Origin: Candidatus Blochmanniella pennsylvanica str. BPEN
GTDB lineage: Bacteria > Pseudomonadota > Gammaproteobacteria > Enterobacterales > Enterobacteriaceae
Direction: 5' to 3'
DNA length: 64,000 nt
Assembly: GCF_000011745.1 (NCBI RefSeq)
Contig: NC_007292.1
Location: forward strand, 496,001 to 560,000
The notes under the pieces were generated by a model, which was given only the letters and a program-made list of their open reading frames with translations, made no database searches and was not told where the DNA came from. The position numbers were made by a program, and so were the translations under genes. Every line of letters begins with the position of its first letter. Positions within the stretch are counted from its first letter, which is position 1. Below, in pieces: positions 22,016 through 32,044 of this stretch.

Positions 22016-22840
22016 ACACAATCTTAATCTTTATATCATTAATTAAAATAATAAAAAATTCATATACATCCCATGTAATAAACCTTCATAGCTATTAATC
22101 AAAACATTTATATAAATATTTTTATTAATTATTTTTACACCATTAAATAGCATAAAATTATACAAATATATTATCCTAATGTTAGCCTAAAATTACCATT
22201 AAATTAACACAGCAAACCAAATGTAACAACTAAATAATTTCATGTCCCAACATGACAAGAAAAGTCACATATCTAAAAAATATATTCATAATATATTTCA
22301 CGTGCGTATAAACATATGTTTTTAATAGTATTATTTAAGTACATTTATTAAGTTATATTATAGCTGCTTATACAATAACATCTGTCCAAATAAAACCACC
22401 AAGACCTATAAAAACTAATAAAATATATATATTAATTATAATTTAGTATGATTTTATATTTTTCACAATAATTATACTTTAAATAAAAAATCATACATTT
22501 GATATTTATAGAAATAATAGACAGATTATTCATTAATAAGCTGTCTATTAAAAAATAGATATAAATTAGTGCATTTAATTAAAAAATGTTTTTTACTATC
22601 CTTCAATTACTGCTATTTGACATTTTAAAAAAAAAATAGTATTACTAATATCATTAGCATTCGTGCATCTATAAAATATATATAATCACATCGCAATAAA
22701 AATGAGTATTCTCTCATTGAAATCATTTCTAGTAATTAAGCAATTATTTAGAATATTACTATGATTGAAAATATTGCAATTAGATCCTTAAATATAAATG
22801 AGGTTTTTGATAAATAAATCACTGGGAAATTTAAAAAATA

Positions 22841-24403
22841 ATGAAATATCAAAAAAATCAGATGAAATGTCTAAATATTCAAGTGCGCTATCATTCTAAT
22901 CCAGCAGCCGTTTTTAATCAATTATGTAATAAACGTAATTCGACATTATTATTAGAATCAGCAGAAATTAATAAAAAACACAACATAGAAAGTATGATGA
23001 TTGTTGATAGCGCATTGCGTATTACCGCTTATGGATCAACTGTTACTGTACAAGCTTTAACTAAAAATGGTGCAAGTTTACTTCCATTACTAGTACAAAC
23101 ATTACCCACAAAAATACAAATTCATAAAACTTCTAACAGCATCAAATTTATGTTTCCTACAACACAGACCATGACTGACGAAGATACACGTCTACGATCG
23201 ATTTCAATATTTGATTGTCTACGCTCATTGTTAAAAATAATACAACCTCTTCATGATACCCCCAAAGCTACATTTTTAGGAGGTTTATTTTCCTACGATT
23301 TAATATCTTGTTTTGAATATTTTCCTCGGTTAATCAATACTTATACATGCCCAGACTACTGTTTCTATTTAGCCGAAACATTATTAGTATTTGATCATCA
23401 ACAATATACTGCTTCGTTACAAATTACCTTGTTTAGTCCAAATATCTTAGAAAAAGATCGATTACAAACTAGGATGAATCAATTAAAAACCCAAATTAAC
23501 CAAACACCGCAATCTATTCCTTATAAAAAAATACATAATATGACATTACGCTGTGATCCAAATGACGAAAAATACAAACGAGTTATACGTAAAATACAAA
23601 GATCTATACGTCAAGGAGAAATATTACAAGCTGTCCCTTCACGACGATTTTTCCTTCCCTGTCCTTCACCATTAGCAGCATACCATGTATTAAAAACTAA
23701 TAATCCTAGTCCCTACATGTTTTTTATGCAAGACATAGCATTTACACTTTTCGGAGCTTCTCCTGAAAGTTCTTTAAAATACAATGCAGATACTCGACAA
23801 ATTGAAATTTACCCCATCGCTGGTACACGAGCTAGAACTTATCGTACTGACGGATCATTGGATACAGATGCAGATAACCGTATAGAATTAGAAATGCGCT
23901 TAAATCATAAAGAATTATCAGAACATCTCATGTTAGTAGACTTAGCAAGAAATGATTTAGCACGTGTCTGTAAAACGGGTAGCCGTTATGTCGCTGATTT
24001 ATTAAAAGTAGATAGATACTCTTTTGTTATGCATTTAGTGTCTAGAGTGGTGGGAGAATTGCGTCATGATCTTGATATACTACATGCCTATCGTGCATGT
24101 ATGAATATGGGCACATTAACTGGAGCTCCAAAAATTAGAGCCATGGAACTGATTTATGAAGTAGAAGGTACACGTCGTAACACTTACGGAGGCGCTATTG
24201 GATACCTAACTGGTGCTGGAAATTTAGACACATGTATCATCATTCGATCAGCCTACGTCACAAATCAAATAGCTACAATACAAGCAGGAGCCGGTGTGGT
24301 AATAGATTCCATACCTCAATCAGAAGCTGATGAAAGCCGTAGCAAAGCGCGCGCTGTTTTACATGCCATTTCTACAGCACATGGTTCTAAGGAGTTATTT
24401 TAA
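22841..24403 (+). CDS. trpE: anthranilate synthase component I TrpE
   Basis: Uses chorismate and ammonia (from TrpG) to make anthranilate, the first tryptophan step. The 520-residue length is that of E. coli. The N-terminal feedback-inhibition motif LLES (Ser40) is kept, so tryptophan inhibition is probably still possible. Catalytic motifs are intact: [43 protein letters not shown] and the C-terminal [10 protein letters not shown]. First gene of a compact trp operon, with trpG starting two bases after its stop. No Trp-rich leader peptide is visible upstream. Confidence 0.97.
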   Translation: MKYQKNQMKCLNIQVRYHSNPAAVFNQLCNKRNSTLLLESAEINKKHNIESMMIVDSALRITAYGSTVTVQALTKNGASLLPLLVQTLPTKIQIHKTSNSIKFMFPTTQTMTDEDTRLRSISIFDCLRSLLKIIQPLHDTPKATFLGGLFSYDLISCFEYFPRLINTYTCPDYCFYLAETLLVFDHQQYTASLQITLFSPNILEKDRLQTRMNQLKTQINQTPQSIPYKKIHNMTLRCDPNDEKYKRVIRKIQRSIRQGEILQAVPSRRFFLPCPSPLAAYHVLKTNNPSPYMFFMQDIAFTLFGASPESSLKYNADTRQIEIYPIAGTRARTYRTDGSLDTDADNRIELEMRLNHKELSEHLMLVDLARNDLARVCKTGSRYVADLLKVDRYSFVMHLVSRVVGELRHDLDILHAYRACMNMGTLTGAPKIRAMELIYEVEGTRRNTYGGAIGYLTGAGNLDTCIIIRSAYVTNQIATIQAGAGVVIDSIPQSEADESRSKARAVLHAISTAHGSKELF

Positions 24404-24405
24404 CA

Positions 24406-25002
24406 ATGGTTAATGTAATATTACTAGATAACATTGACTCATTTACGTATAATTTAGTAGATCAGTTACGCAATCACGGCCATCAAGTACTAATATATAC
24501 TAATCAACTACCTGCATCGATCATTATTGATACCATATCGAATATGGTAAACCCAATTTTAATGTTATCGCCAGGTCCTGGATCCCCTAGTAAAGCTGGA
24601 TGCATGACAAAATTGATAGCACAATTACATAGAAAAATTCCAATCATTGGGATCTGTCTGGGATATCAAGCCATTGTAGAATTTTATGGAGGGAACATAT
24701 CGCGATCAAAAGAAATTTTTCATGGAAAATCTTCTTTGATACATCACGACAATTCAGCTATGTTTTCTAATATACCAAACCCTTTTTTAGTAGGACGATA
24801 CCATTCATTAATAGGTAGTTCTATACCAAATAATTTAAAAATTAATGCTTATTACAATAAACACACAGCAATGGCAGTACGTAATGACTCTGATCGGATT
24901 TGCGGGTTTCAATTTCATCCCGAATCTATCTTAACTGCTCATGGAACACGACTTATTCAGCAAACTATCGCATGGGCAATATGCTTAGACAAGGAACAAT
25001 AA
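24406..25002 (+). CDS. trpG: anthranilate synthase component II TrpG (glutamine amidotransferase)
   Basis: Supplies ammonia from glutamine to TrpE. Class I amidotransferase triad: Cys84 (GICLGYQA), His171 and Glu173 (FQFHPES), plus the oxyanion motif MLSPGPGSP. In E. coli this domain is fused to TrpD. Here the protein stops at residue 198, where the linker would begin, and trpD starts one base after the stop. It might also serve PabB, encoded at 46.8 kb, if no separate pabA exists; that is inference. Confidence 0.96.
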   Translation: MVNVILLDNIDSFTYNLVDQLRNHGHQVLIYTNQLPASIIIDTISNMVNPILMLSPGPGSPSKAGCMTKLIAQLHRKIPIIGICLGYQAIVEFYGGNISRSKEIFHGKSSLIHHDNSAMFSNIPNPFLVGRYHSLIGSSIPNNLKINAYYNKHTAMAVRNDSDRICGFQFHPESILTAHGTRLIQQTIAWAICLDKEQ

Positions 25003-25003
25003 C

Positions 25004-26029
25004 ATGCAAAAAATCTTAGACACCTTATATCAAGGTAAAAATATTAACCAAAAACAAAGTGAAGCATTATTACATTCCATAATAAAAGAAAAATTATCCG
25101 CAATACAAATTGCATCGGCACTTATTAGTATGAAAATACGTGGAGAGACCTTTGAAGAAATTATAGGTGCTGTGAATATATTATTAACTCACGCTAAACC
25201 TTTTCCTCGTCCAAATAGCTTGTTTGCAGACATTACAGGCACCGGAGGAGACAATAGTAATACTATCAATATTTCTACAACCAGCGCTATTGTAGCTGCA
25301 ACTTGCGGCGCAAAAATTATTAAACATGGCAACCGTAGTATATCTAGTCTAACGGGATCAATGGACTTACTAAAACAACATTGTTTAATACTCAACAGTC
25401 CGCAACAAGCACGTAAAAATTTTGATGAATTGGGTATATGCTTTTTATATGCCCCGCAATACTATACAGTGCTACATCGCATTATGCCCATACGTAAGCA
25501 ATTAAAAATTCCTACATTATTTAATATAGTAGGTCCATTGATTAATCCATCCAAACCACCATTAACACTTATTGGTGTATACAAAAAAGAATTATTATCG
25601 CCTATAATCCGAATATTACAATTACTTAAATATAATCACGCTATAGTAGTACATTGCGGGGGAATTGATGAAGTGGGATTACACTCCCCTACTCATATAG
25701 CGGAACTACACAATAGCATCATAAATAATTATATTTTGACAGCATCAGATTTTGGGCTGGACTCTTATCCAATAGAAATATTACGTTGTTATTCGAGAAA
25801 ACAAGCCCGCGAATACATGATCAATATATTAAAAGGAAGAGGAAAACCTGCGCATTCAGCTGTAATAGCAGCCAATGTAGCATTATTATTAAAATTATTT
25901 GGGTATACCGATCTACGCGCTAATGCACAACTAGCTTTAGAAAAAATACATTATGGCATACCTTACACTCTTTTGAGTTCTTTATCAGAAACTAAGATAC
26001 AAAACCATGCAACACACAATACTCGATAA
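25004..26029 (+). CDS. trpD: anthranilate phosphoribosyltransferase TrpD
   Basis: Transfers phosphoribosyl from PRPP to anthranilate. The glycine-rich PRPP site DITGTGGDNSNTINIST, the KHGNRSISS stretch and the NIVGPLINPS region are intact. It has 341 residues and begins (MQKILDTLYQGKNINQKQ) exactly where the TrpD half of the E. coli TrpGD fusion begins. Its 3' end overlaps trpC by 23 bases, indicating translational coupling. Confidence 0.96.
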   Translation: MQKILDTLYQGKNINQKQSEALLHSIIKEKLSAIQIASALISMKIRGETFEEIIGAVNILLTHAKPFPRPNSLFADITGTGGDNSNTINISTTSAIVAATCGAKIIKHGNRSISSLTGSMDLLKQHCLILNSPQQARKNFDELGICFLYAPQYYTVLHRIMPIRKQLKIPTLFNIVGPLINPSKPPLTLIGVYKKELLSPIIRILQLLKYNHAIVVHCGGIDEVGLHSPTHIAELHNSIINNYILTASDFGLDSYPIEILRCYSRKQAREYMINILKGRGKPAHSAVIAANVALLLKLFGYTDLRANAQLALEKIHYGIPYTLLSSLSETKIQNHATHNTR

Positions 26030-27380
26030 AATTTTATCATATAAAAAAATGTGGATAGCTGATCAAAAAAAACAACATTCATTACATTTTTTAAAAAGTA
26101 AAATACAAGCAAGCAATCGTGATTTTTATAGCGCTGTGTCTCGCAATAAATATCAAAAAACAATATTTATATTAGAATGTAAGAAAGCGTCTCCTTCTAA
26201 AGGTATTATTTGTAATGATTTTGATCCTATCAAAATAGCACAGACTTATAAAAATTACTCCTCAGTGATATCAGTATTAACTGATAATAAATACTTTCAT
26301 GGGAATTTTAATATTTTACACCAAGTGAGCAACATCGTAAAACAACCAATATTATGTAAAGATTTCTTTATTTCAGAATGGCAAATTTATTTTGCGCGCT
26401 TACATAAAGCTGATGCTATTTTACTAATGCTATCAATTCTAGATGATGCATCCTATCAAAAATTGGTCAAAATAGCTCATACATTATGTATGGGGGTACT
26501 AACAGAAATCGCAAACGAAGATGAATTAAAGCGCGCTAAATATTTAGGAGCTAAAGTTATCGGTATAAATAATCGTAATCTGAATGATTTGTCCGTTGAT
26601 TTAAATCGCACTATTACTCTAAGTAAAGATATACCTAATACAATCACTGTAATCAGCGAGTCTGGTATTAGCAATTATTGTCATATAAGAAAACTTAGAC
26701 GATATGTTAATGGATTTTTAATAGGTACAATATTAATGTCTCAACCAAAGCTTAATGCAGCCATTAAAAAATTAATTTTAGGAGAAAATAAAATATGTGG
26801 ACTAACTCGAGTGAGAGACGCTGATATTGCATACAAATCAGGCGCAATATATGGAGGGCTAATTTTTGTTCCCACTTCACCTCGCTACATAAATATCACA
26901 ATTGCGCAACGTATTGTTTCTTGTGTAAAATATTTAAGTTATGTTGGTGTATTTTGTAATGCTCCAATTTCTTATATTGTTACCATAGTTAACATATTAG
27001 GACTAGCAGCAGTTCAACTTCATGGCGTAGAAGATCAAGATTATATTAATATTTTACGGACACGATTACCCATAACATGTCATATATGGAAAAGTATTAA
27101 TATGAATCACAGACCATTGTCGAAATGTAATATACTGAACGTAGACCGCTATTTAGCAGACAGTGGAGGGGGTAGTGGAAAAACTTTTGATTGGTCACTG
27201 CTTTCTAGCATGCAATTAGATAAAGTAATTTTAGCCGGAGGATTGACAATAAACAATTGTAATAAAGCGGCGGGCATAGGTTGTTTAGGTTTAGATTTTA
27301 ATTCTGGAGTTGAAATTAAACCAGGTATTAAAAATCACCAGAAACTCATCAAAGTCTTCCAAATAATCAGGTCTTATTAA
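26007..27380 (+). CDS. trpC: bifunctional indole-3-glycerol-phosphate synthase / phosphoribosylanthranilate isomerase TrpC(F)
   Basis: Two TIM barrels catalyse successive steps. IGPS covers about residues 1-255 with ECKKASPSKG, CKDFFIS, EIANEDE and VISESGI; PRAI covers about 256-457 with KICGLTR, AVQLHGVE and GLDFNSGVE. It has 457 residues against 452 in E. coli. The ATG lies within the last codons of trpD in another frame. Its position agrees with the E. coli N-terminus (MQTVLAKI / MQHTILDKI), so the overlap is real. A 42-base gap separates it from trpB. Confidence 0.96.
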   Translation: MQHTILDKILSYKKMWIADQKKQHSLHFLKSKIQASNRDFYSAVSRNKYQKTIFILECKKASPSKGIICNDFDPIKIAQTYKNYSSVISVLTDNKYFHGNFNILHQVSNIVKQPILCKDFFISEWQIYFARLHKADAILLMLSILDDASYQKLVKIAHTLCMGVLTEIANEDELKRAKYLGAKVIGINNRNLNDLSVDLNRTITLSKDIPNTITVISESGISNYCHIRKLRRYVNGFLIGTILMSQPKLNAAIKKLILGENKICGLTRVRDADIAYKSGAIYGGLIFVPTSPRYINITIAQRIVSCVKYLSYVGVFCNAPISYIVTIVNILGLAAVQLHGVEDQDYINILRTRLPITCHIWKSINMNHRPLSKCNILNVDRYLADSGGGSGKTFDWSLLSSMQLDKVILAGGLTINNCNKAAGIGCLGLDFNSGVEIKPGIKNHQKLIKVFQIIRSY

Positions 27381-27422
27381 AGGAATATATATTTCAAATA
27401 ATTAAAAAATAAAATAATCAAT

Positions 27423-28613
27423 ATGATAAAATTAAAATCCTATTTTGGAGAATTTGGAGGTATGTATGTACCGCAAATTCTAATACCAGCCCTAACTCAA
27501 TTAGAAGAAGCATTTATATCAGCTCAAGATGATGCTATTTTCCAAAAAGAACTCAAATATCTTTTAAACAACTATGCCGGTCGTCCTACTCCTTTGACAT
27601 TATGTAGAAATTTAACAAAAGGAACTCGCGCTAAACTGTATTTAAAACGTGAAGACTTATTGCATGGAGGATCTCATAAAACCAACCAAGTATTAGGACA
27701 AGCTTTATTAGCAAAACGTATGTCTAAAACAGAAATAATCGCTGAAACTGGTGCCGGACAACATGGAGTGGCTGTCTCCATTGCAGCCTCTCTTTTAGGA
27801 TTAAAATGTCGTATTTATATGGGATCTAAAGATATAAAACGTCAAAAACTCAACGTTTTGAGAATGCAATTAATGGGCACACAAGTTATTCCAGTACATC
27901 GTGGATCTGAAACTTTAAAAGATGCTTGTAACGAAGCCATGCGCGAATGGTCGAAAACTTATGAATACACCCATTACATGCTTGGTACAGCTGCTGGACC
28001 TCATCCTTTTCCCACAATCGTTAGAGAATTTCAACGTATTATTGGAAAAGAAACATACAAACAAATACAAAAATATGAGCAATGCTTACCAGATGCAATT
28101 ATTGCTTGCGTAGGAGGAGGATCTAATGCTATTGGCATATTTTCTGATTTTGTTGACATACCATCAGTGCAGTTATTAGGTGTAGAAGCTGGAGGATTAG
28201 GTATAAATACTGAATATCATGGTGCCGCTCTACAACATGGAAGTATAGGAATTTATTTTGGTATGAAAACTTCAATCTTACAATCTTCGGAAGGACAAGT
28301 AAAAAACTCTTATTCTGTTTCCGCTGGTCTCGATTTTCCGTCTGTCGGTCCAGAGCATGTTTATCTAAAAAATACTGGCCGGGTACAGTATGTATCTATT
28401 AATGATATAGAAGCCATAACAGCTTTTAAGAAATTATCTATTCATGAAGGAATTATTCCAGCTCTAGAATCCGCTCATGCTTTAGCTCATGCACTAAAAA
28501 TAATTCAGAAACAACCAGATAAAGCACAAATTTTAGTAGTTAATTTGTCTGGACGTGGAGATAAAGACATTTCTACCGTTCATAATGCATTACAAAAAGA
28601 AAGAGATAAATAA
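27423..28613 (+). CDS. trpB: tryptophan synthase beta chain TrpB
   Basis: PLP enzyme that condenses indole with serine to tryptophan in the alpha2-beta2 complex. The PLP lysine is Lys86 ([11 protein letters not shown]). The phosphate-binding loop [15 protein letters not shown] and the [12 protein letters not shown] stretch are intact. It has 396 residues against 397 in E. coli. The trpA start codon follows its stop after two bases. Confidence 0.97.
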   Translation: MIKLKSYFGEFGGMYVPQILIPALTQLEEAFISAQDDAIFQKELKYLLNNYAGRPTPLTLCRNLTKGTRAKLYLKREDLLHGGSHKTNQVLGQALLAKRMSKTEIIAETGAGQHGVAVSIAASLLGLKCRIYMGSKDIKRQKLNVLRMQLMGTQVIPVHRGSETLKDACNEAMREWSKTYEYTHYMLGTAAGPHPFPTIVREFQRIIGKETYKQIQKYEQCLPDAIIACVGGGSNAIGIFSDFVDIPSVQLLGVEAGGLGINTEYHGAALQHGSIGIYFGMKTSILQSSEGQVKNSYSVSAGLDFPSVGPEHVYLKNTGRVQYVSINDIEAITAFKKLSIHEGIIPALESAHALAHALKIIQKQPDKAQILVVNLSGRGDKDISTVHNALQKERDK

Positions 28614-28615
28614 CA

Positions 28616-29446
28616 ATGAATCGTTACAAAAAATTATTTACACATTTAAAGAAAAAAAAAATAGGCGCATTTGTTCCTTTTATTGCTGTAGGATATCCCG
28701 ATCCTATTTCTTTTATGCATATCATCGATACATTAGTGTCTTCAGGTTCCGATGCACTAGAATTAGGAATACCATTTTCTGATCCTATATCAGATGGACC
28801 TATAATACAAAAAAGTATGGAACGTGCTTTCAAATCAGGTATAAATTTTTCACGTTGTGTGACAATACTACACAATATTCGCAACAAATATCCAAATTTG
28901 CCCATCGGATTACTAATTTATGCAAATTTAGTCTTTAAAAATGGAATAGATAATTTCTATTCATGTTGCTCAAAACTAGATATAGATTCTATATTAATTC
29001 CTGATCTCCCTGTAGAAGAAAGTCTACCGTTTTATAATGCTGCTATACAACATAAAATAGCCCACATCTTCATTTGTCCACCTAATGCTACCGAAGAATT
29101 AATCCATAATATTACTACTCTCGGACATGGATACATCTATTTATTATCCCGACCCGGAGTAACTGGCATTGATATTAATGCAAAAAAAATTTATAATGCT
29201 GTATTACATAGTATAATTATGTGTATCCAAAAACAAAAAAAAAAATTACCTATACTACAAGGTTTTGGAATACACACACCGCTTCAAGCTCAAGAATCGT
29301 TATTGTTAGGAACTTCTGGGATCATTACCGGTTCTAAAATTGCAAGCATTATAGAAGAAAATATATCTAACACAAAACTAGCATTTAAGAAAATAGAAAA
29401 ATTAGTACGTCTTATGAAGACATCCATGAGTTCTAATACTCATTAG
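28616..29446 (+). CDS. trpA: tryptophan synthase alpha chain TrpA
   Basis: Cleaves indole-3-glycerol phosphate to indole, which is channelled to TrpB. TIM barrel with catalytic Glu49 and Asp60 (ELGIPFSDPISDG) at E. coli positions, loop SRPGVTG and the phosphate-binding GFGIHTP. It has 276 residues against 268 in E. coli. The gene contains two slippage-prone A runs, nine A near the start and eleven A at 29235-29245, both in frame. Last gene of the operon. Confidence 0.96.
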   Translation: MNRYKKLFTHLKKKKIGAFVPFIAVGYPDPISFMHIIDTLVSSGSDALELGIPFSDPISDGPIIQKSMERAFKSGINFSRCVTILHNIRNKYPNLPIGLLIYANLVFKNGIDNFYSCCSKLDIDSILIPDLPVEESLPFYNAAIQHKIAHIFICPPNATEELIHNITTLGHGYIYLLSRPGVTGIDINAKKIYNAVLHSIIMCIQKQKKKLPILQGFGIHTPLQAQESLLLGTSGIITGSKIASIIEENISNTKLAFKKIEKLVRLMKTSMSSNTH

Positions 29447-29900
29447 AATTAATAATAATAGGTATTTTTCTATTCTTATTTTTAATAAAAAACCGAACGA
29501 TTATATATTATAATCATCAAAATTAGCACGCACATCCTTACAAAAAGCCACAAAATACATTATATTAAATTTAATATTACTTTGATATACAAAATTATTA
29601 TAATAATACTTATTAAGATCCGTATGCAGACGCCTTAAACTTATAAACATATCTACACGTACAATAGATCGACAATACGTTAAAGAAAAAATTTTTAGTT
29701 TATTATATATAAACTATATATTATCGAAAAATTTCCAAATACAAGTATTCCCTAAACAATATGTTGAATATAATTATTTATAGAATCATATTATATTTAA
29801 ATTGAAATTAAATAATTTGATCATATTTCCCGAATTCAATTTTGAAGAAATATGACCTCTCTACTTTCAAAAAATATTTTTTGGAAAAATTATAAAAATT
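29447..29900. other. trpA-yciC spacer
   Basis: About 450 bases. There is no strong terminator hairpin after trpA, only weak GGTATTTTT / AAAAAACC complementarity. In E. coli ompW and other genes lie here. Confidence 0.45.
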
Positions 29901-30638
29901 ATGATGATCAGAATATCTCAAGACGTATTATGTTTTATTCGTAATTATTACATTAATATTACAACATTAATATTAGCTACAACATTAATTCAAGCTAGCT
30001 TAGATTATATTTTATTACCAAAAAAAGAAGATTTCATATTTATGAATAACTTTATTAATGAGAGCTTACAGAACATGATCAAAGAATTATCGTCAGATCA
30101 ACAGTATATTTTATTAAAATTATCTGCTGCTAATAGTATTTCTAAGCTTCTAAGTAATACTTTTTTATGCGGAAATATACTAACCATGTTACATGTTTTA
30201 TCCACTACCGATAAAAATAATCAATCTTTCAATATAATAAATATTATTCAGTTAGCAATACCATTATTTCCAAAATTATTACTATTAATTTTTTACACTA
30301 CATTGTGCATGCAACTGGGTTTAATGATAGCAATTGTTCCGGGTATTCTATTAGCCATTATAATCAGCCTAACTCCGGTTATGATTATCACTAATAATAT
30401 ACCTATTATGGAAGCCATACGCCTTAGTATAAAAGTAAGCTGTCGTAATATTCATTTAACTACACCACCAATATTATTATGGTTTCTAATAAAAACTATA
30501 CTTATATTGATATTAATCCATTATTTCCATTCTTGGGTCTTCGTTGTTAAGATTTTAATAAATACCGCGAACAATATATTATCTGTAATTATTTTAATTT
30601 ATTTATATCGCTTATATATGATTATCAGAACAGTATGA
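29901..30638 (+). CDS. yciC: YciC family inner-membrane protein (UPF0259)
   Basis: Multi-spanning membrane protein of unknown function. Hydrophobic segments lie near residues 18-36, about 105-125, 130-155, 190-210 and 215-235. The SSDQQYILLKLSAANSIS and LYRLYMIIR stretches and the length (245 aa against 247) match E. coli YciC. It stands upstream of tonB as in E. coli, where yciB and yciA lie between; both are missing here. It is convergent with tonB. Confidence 0.88.
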   Translation: MMIRISQDVLCFIRNYYINITTLILATTLIQASLDYILLPKKEDFIFMNNFINESLQNMIKELSSDQQYILLKLSAANSISKLLSNTFLCGNILTMLHVLSTTDKNNQSFNIINIIQLAIPLFPKLLLLIFYTTLCMQLGLMIAIVPGILLAIIISLTPVMIITNNIPIMEAIRLSIKVSCRNIHLTTPPILLWFLIKTILILILIHYFHSWVFVVKILINTANNILSVIILIYLYRLYMIIRTV

Positions 30639-30784
30639 AATTATTAATTTTTTAAAAAAATTTTATTTATATTTATATTAAAAATAACTAATATAAAACA
30701 AAAACCTGTATATATTGCAGCCCAAAATAATAAATTATTCAATTGGTTAAAAGCATTATTTTCATATAAACCTGCGCAATCAAT

Positions 30785-30810
30785 TTATTAACATAACCAT
30801 ATGTTAATAA
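30785..30810. terminator. hairpin between convergent yciC and tonB
   Basis: TTATTAACAT, loop AACCAT, ATGTTAATAA: perfect 10-bp arms that overlap the tonB stop codon. It is likely a shared terminator. Confidence 0.45.
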
Positions 30811-31532
30811 TCACTAAAAATTTTTACAGAATTTAAACAAAATTTGAAAGTAATAATCAATTTTTTTTCTGGTTTATTGCTCTCATATACCCAACGACGC
30901 ATAGCTGATCTAATACTTTCTTCGAATATACCAGGAGGAACCGCTGATAATATACATATGTTATCAACTTTACCTCTAGCATTCACATCATATTGTACAA
31001 TAACTTTGCCTTCTACATTTAATATTTTCGCTCTATTAGGATATTCAGGATATACGCGATTAATTGCGCAAGAAGATATATACGGTCGATCATGATGTTT
31101 TTTAGGCAAATGCACAGAATGTGTTGTAGATTCTCCAATATTAACATCGTTTTTCTCAACCAAAGGCAAATTTTTATCAGCATTGAATTTATATTTAGAA
31201 CTATCTAAATTTTTTTTTTCTGAACGAATTATAGATCTTGAATTTTTCTGCTTATGATATGTTTTAAGTGTTTTTGGCAATTGTTTTTTTTCTAACGATT
31301 CATGAAAAAATTGACTAGTTTGCAGTAATGACAATGTCATTATATTAGATCTTTGCTCGCAAACAGACTGATTAACAGAATGATAACAATGATGTAATAA
31401 TACATGCATTATAAATGCATGTATTACACATGATAAAAAACAACAAAAATAAATTGACATATGCAGTTTGCACCAAATCCGGCGGAGCGGATCTATAACC
31501 AAATCTTTTATTTTTTTTAAAAAAAATCTCAT
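30804..31532 (-). CDS. tonB: TonB energy-transducing protein with an atypical spacer
   Basis: TonB couples the proton-motive force (via ExbBD) to outer-membrane receptors. A basic N-terminus is followed by one membrane helix (about residues 26-46) that keeps the S-x3-H motif (Ser34, His38). The C-terminal domain (about 150-235) aligns with TonB: YPEYPNRAKILNVEGKVIVQYDV, ILSAVPPGIFEESIRSAMRRWVYE. Between them the usual Pro-rich Glu-Pro/Lys-Pro spacer is replaced by a Lys/Ser/Asn-rich stretch with almost no proline. It has 242 residues against 239 in E. coli. Synteny (yciC-tonB-cls) supports the call. A ten-T run on the plus strand (31210-31219) lies in the spacer. No exbBD is in the window. 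Confidence 0.88.
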   Translation of the reverse strand: MRFFLKKIKDLVIDPLRRIWCKLHMSIYFCCFLSCVIHAFIMHVLLHHCYHSVNQSVCEQRSNIMTLSLLQTSQFFHESLEKKQLPKTLKTYHKQKNSRSIIRSEKKNLDSSKYKFNADKNLPLVEKNDVNIGESTTHSVHLPKKHHDRPYISSCAINRVYPEYPNRAKILNVEGKVIVQYDVNARGKVDNICILSAVPPGIFEESIRSAMRRWVYESNKPEKKLIITFKFCLNSVKIFSDY

Positions 31533-32044
31533 ATTTCATTATAATTTTAAATATTTTATGTCTTTATACTAGGAATTATTTTAAATCACTTTCCTTAATA
31601 TTTTAAATACATGAATATATACGACAATAAATAGTTATGCATCAATTCTAATTATCTAAAATTAAATAATTCAACTAAACACATGCATCATTTTTGCGTT
31701 CATTGCTTATACTATTTGAGTATTAATAATCGATTATATATATTGCATCGCATAATAATTATTAATTATATACATAAAATTACAAATTAATTTATTTCCT
31801 CAAAATATAATAAGTGTTTGCAAATATCATATACTATATATAATGCATAAATATAATAATGAAATTGATATTATTAAATAATTATTAATATTAATTAATA
31901 TATTTTATCAATCAATATCTGATCATTATATATATCTACACCTTTTATATGATTATAAAATTTGTCATAAAATAAATATTCAATAATAATCTATAGTCTT
32001 TGTTTAAAATATCTCATAAATATCTCAATAGGATTTATGTAATC
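31533..32044. other. tonB-cls divergent spacer
   Basis: About 510 very AT-rich bases. Divergent promoters are expected here, but none is distinguishable. Confidence 0.45.

Larger units (their letters stand above)
19802..22840. other. 3-kb gene desert between ribA and trpE
   Basis: The longest gene-free stretch of the window. Both strands lack credible coding frames, tRNAs or GC-rich RNA-like islands. Two perfect palindromes (21322-21353 and 21980-22015) are the only strong structures. A short frame at 22761-22817 just before trpE encodes 18 residues without Trp. I cannot name a decayed ancestor. Confidence 0.6.

Noticed and set aside
9241-22546. AAGCTGTCT repeated at 9241, 21945 and 22538 (the first and second extend to a shared 12-mer)
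   Set aside because: Shared 12-mers are expected by chance in tens of kilobases of low-complexity noncoding DNA, and the flanks do not match.
22761-22817. 18-codon frame just before trpE, considered as a trp leader peptide
   Set aside because: It encodes no tryptophan and no clear attenuator stems follow, so a classical trpL is not supported.
26007-26029. trpC start suspected to be too early because it overlaps trpD
   Set aside because: The N-terminal residues align with E. coli TrpC from the first Met, so the overlap is accepted as real.
31409-31437. Inverted repeat ATACATGCATT / AATGCATGTAT inside tonB
   Set aside because: It lies in the codons of the membrane helix (His/Met/Ile-rich) and is explained by the protein sequence.
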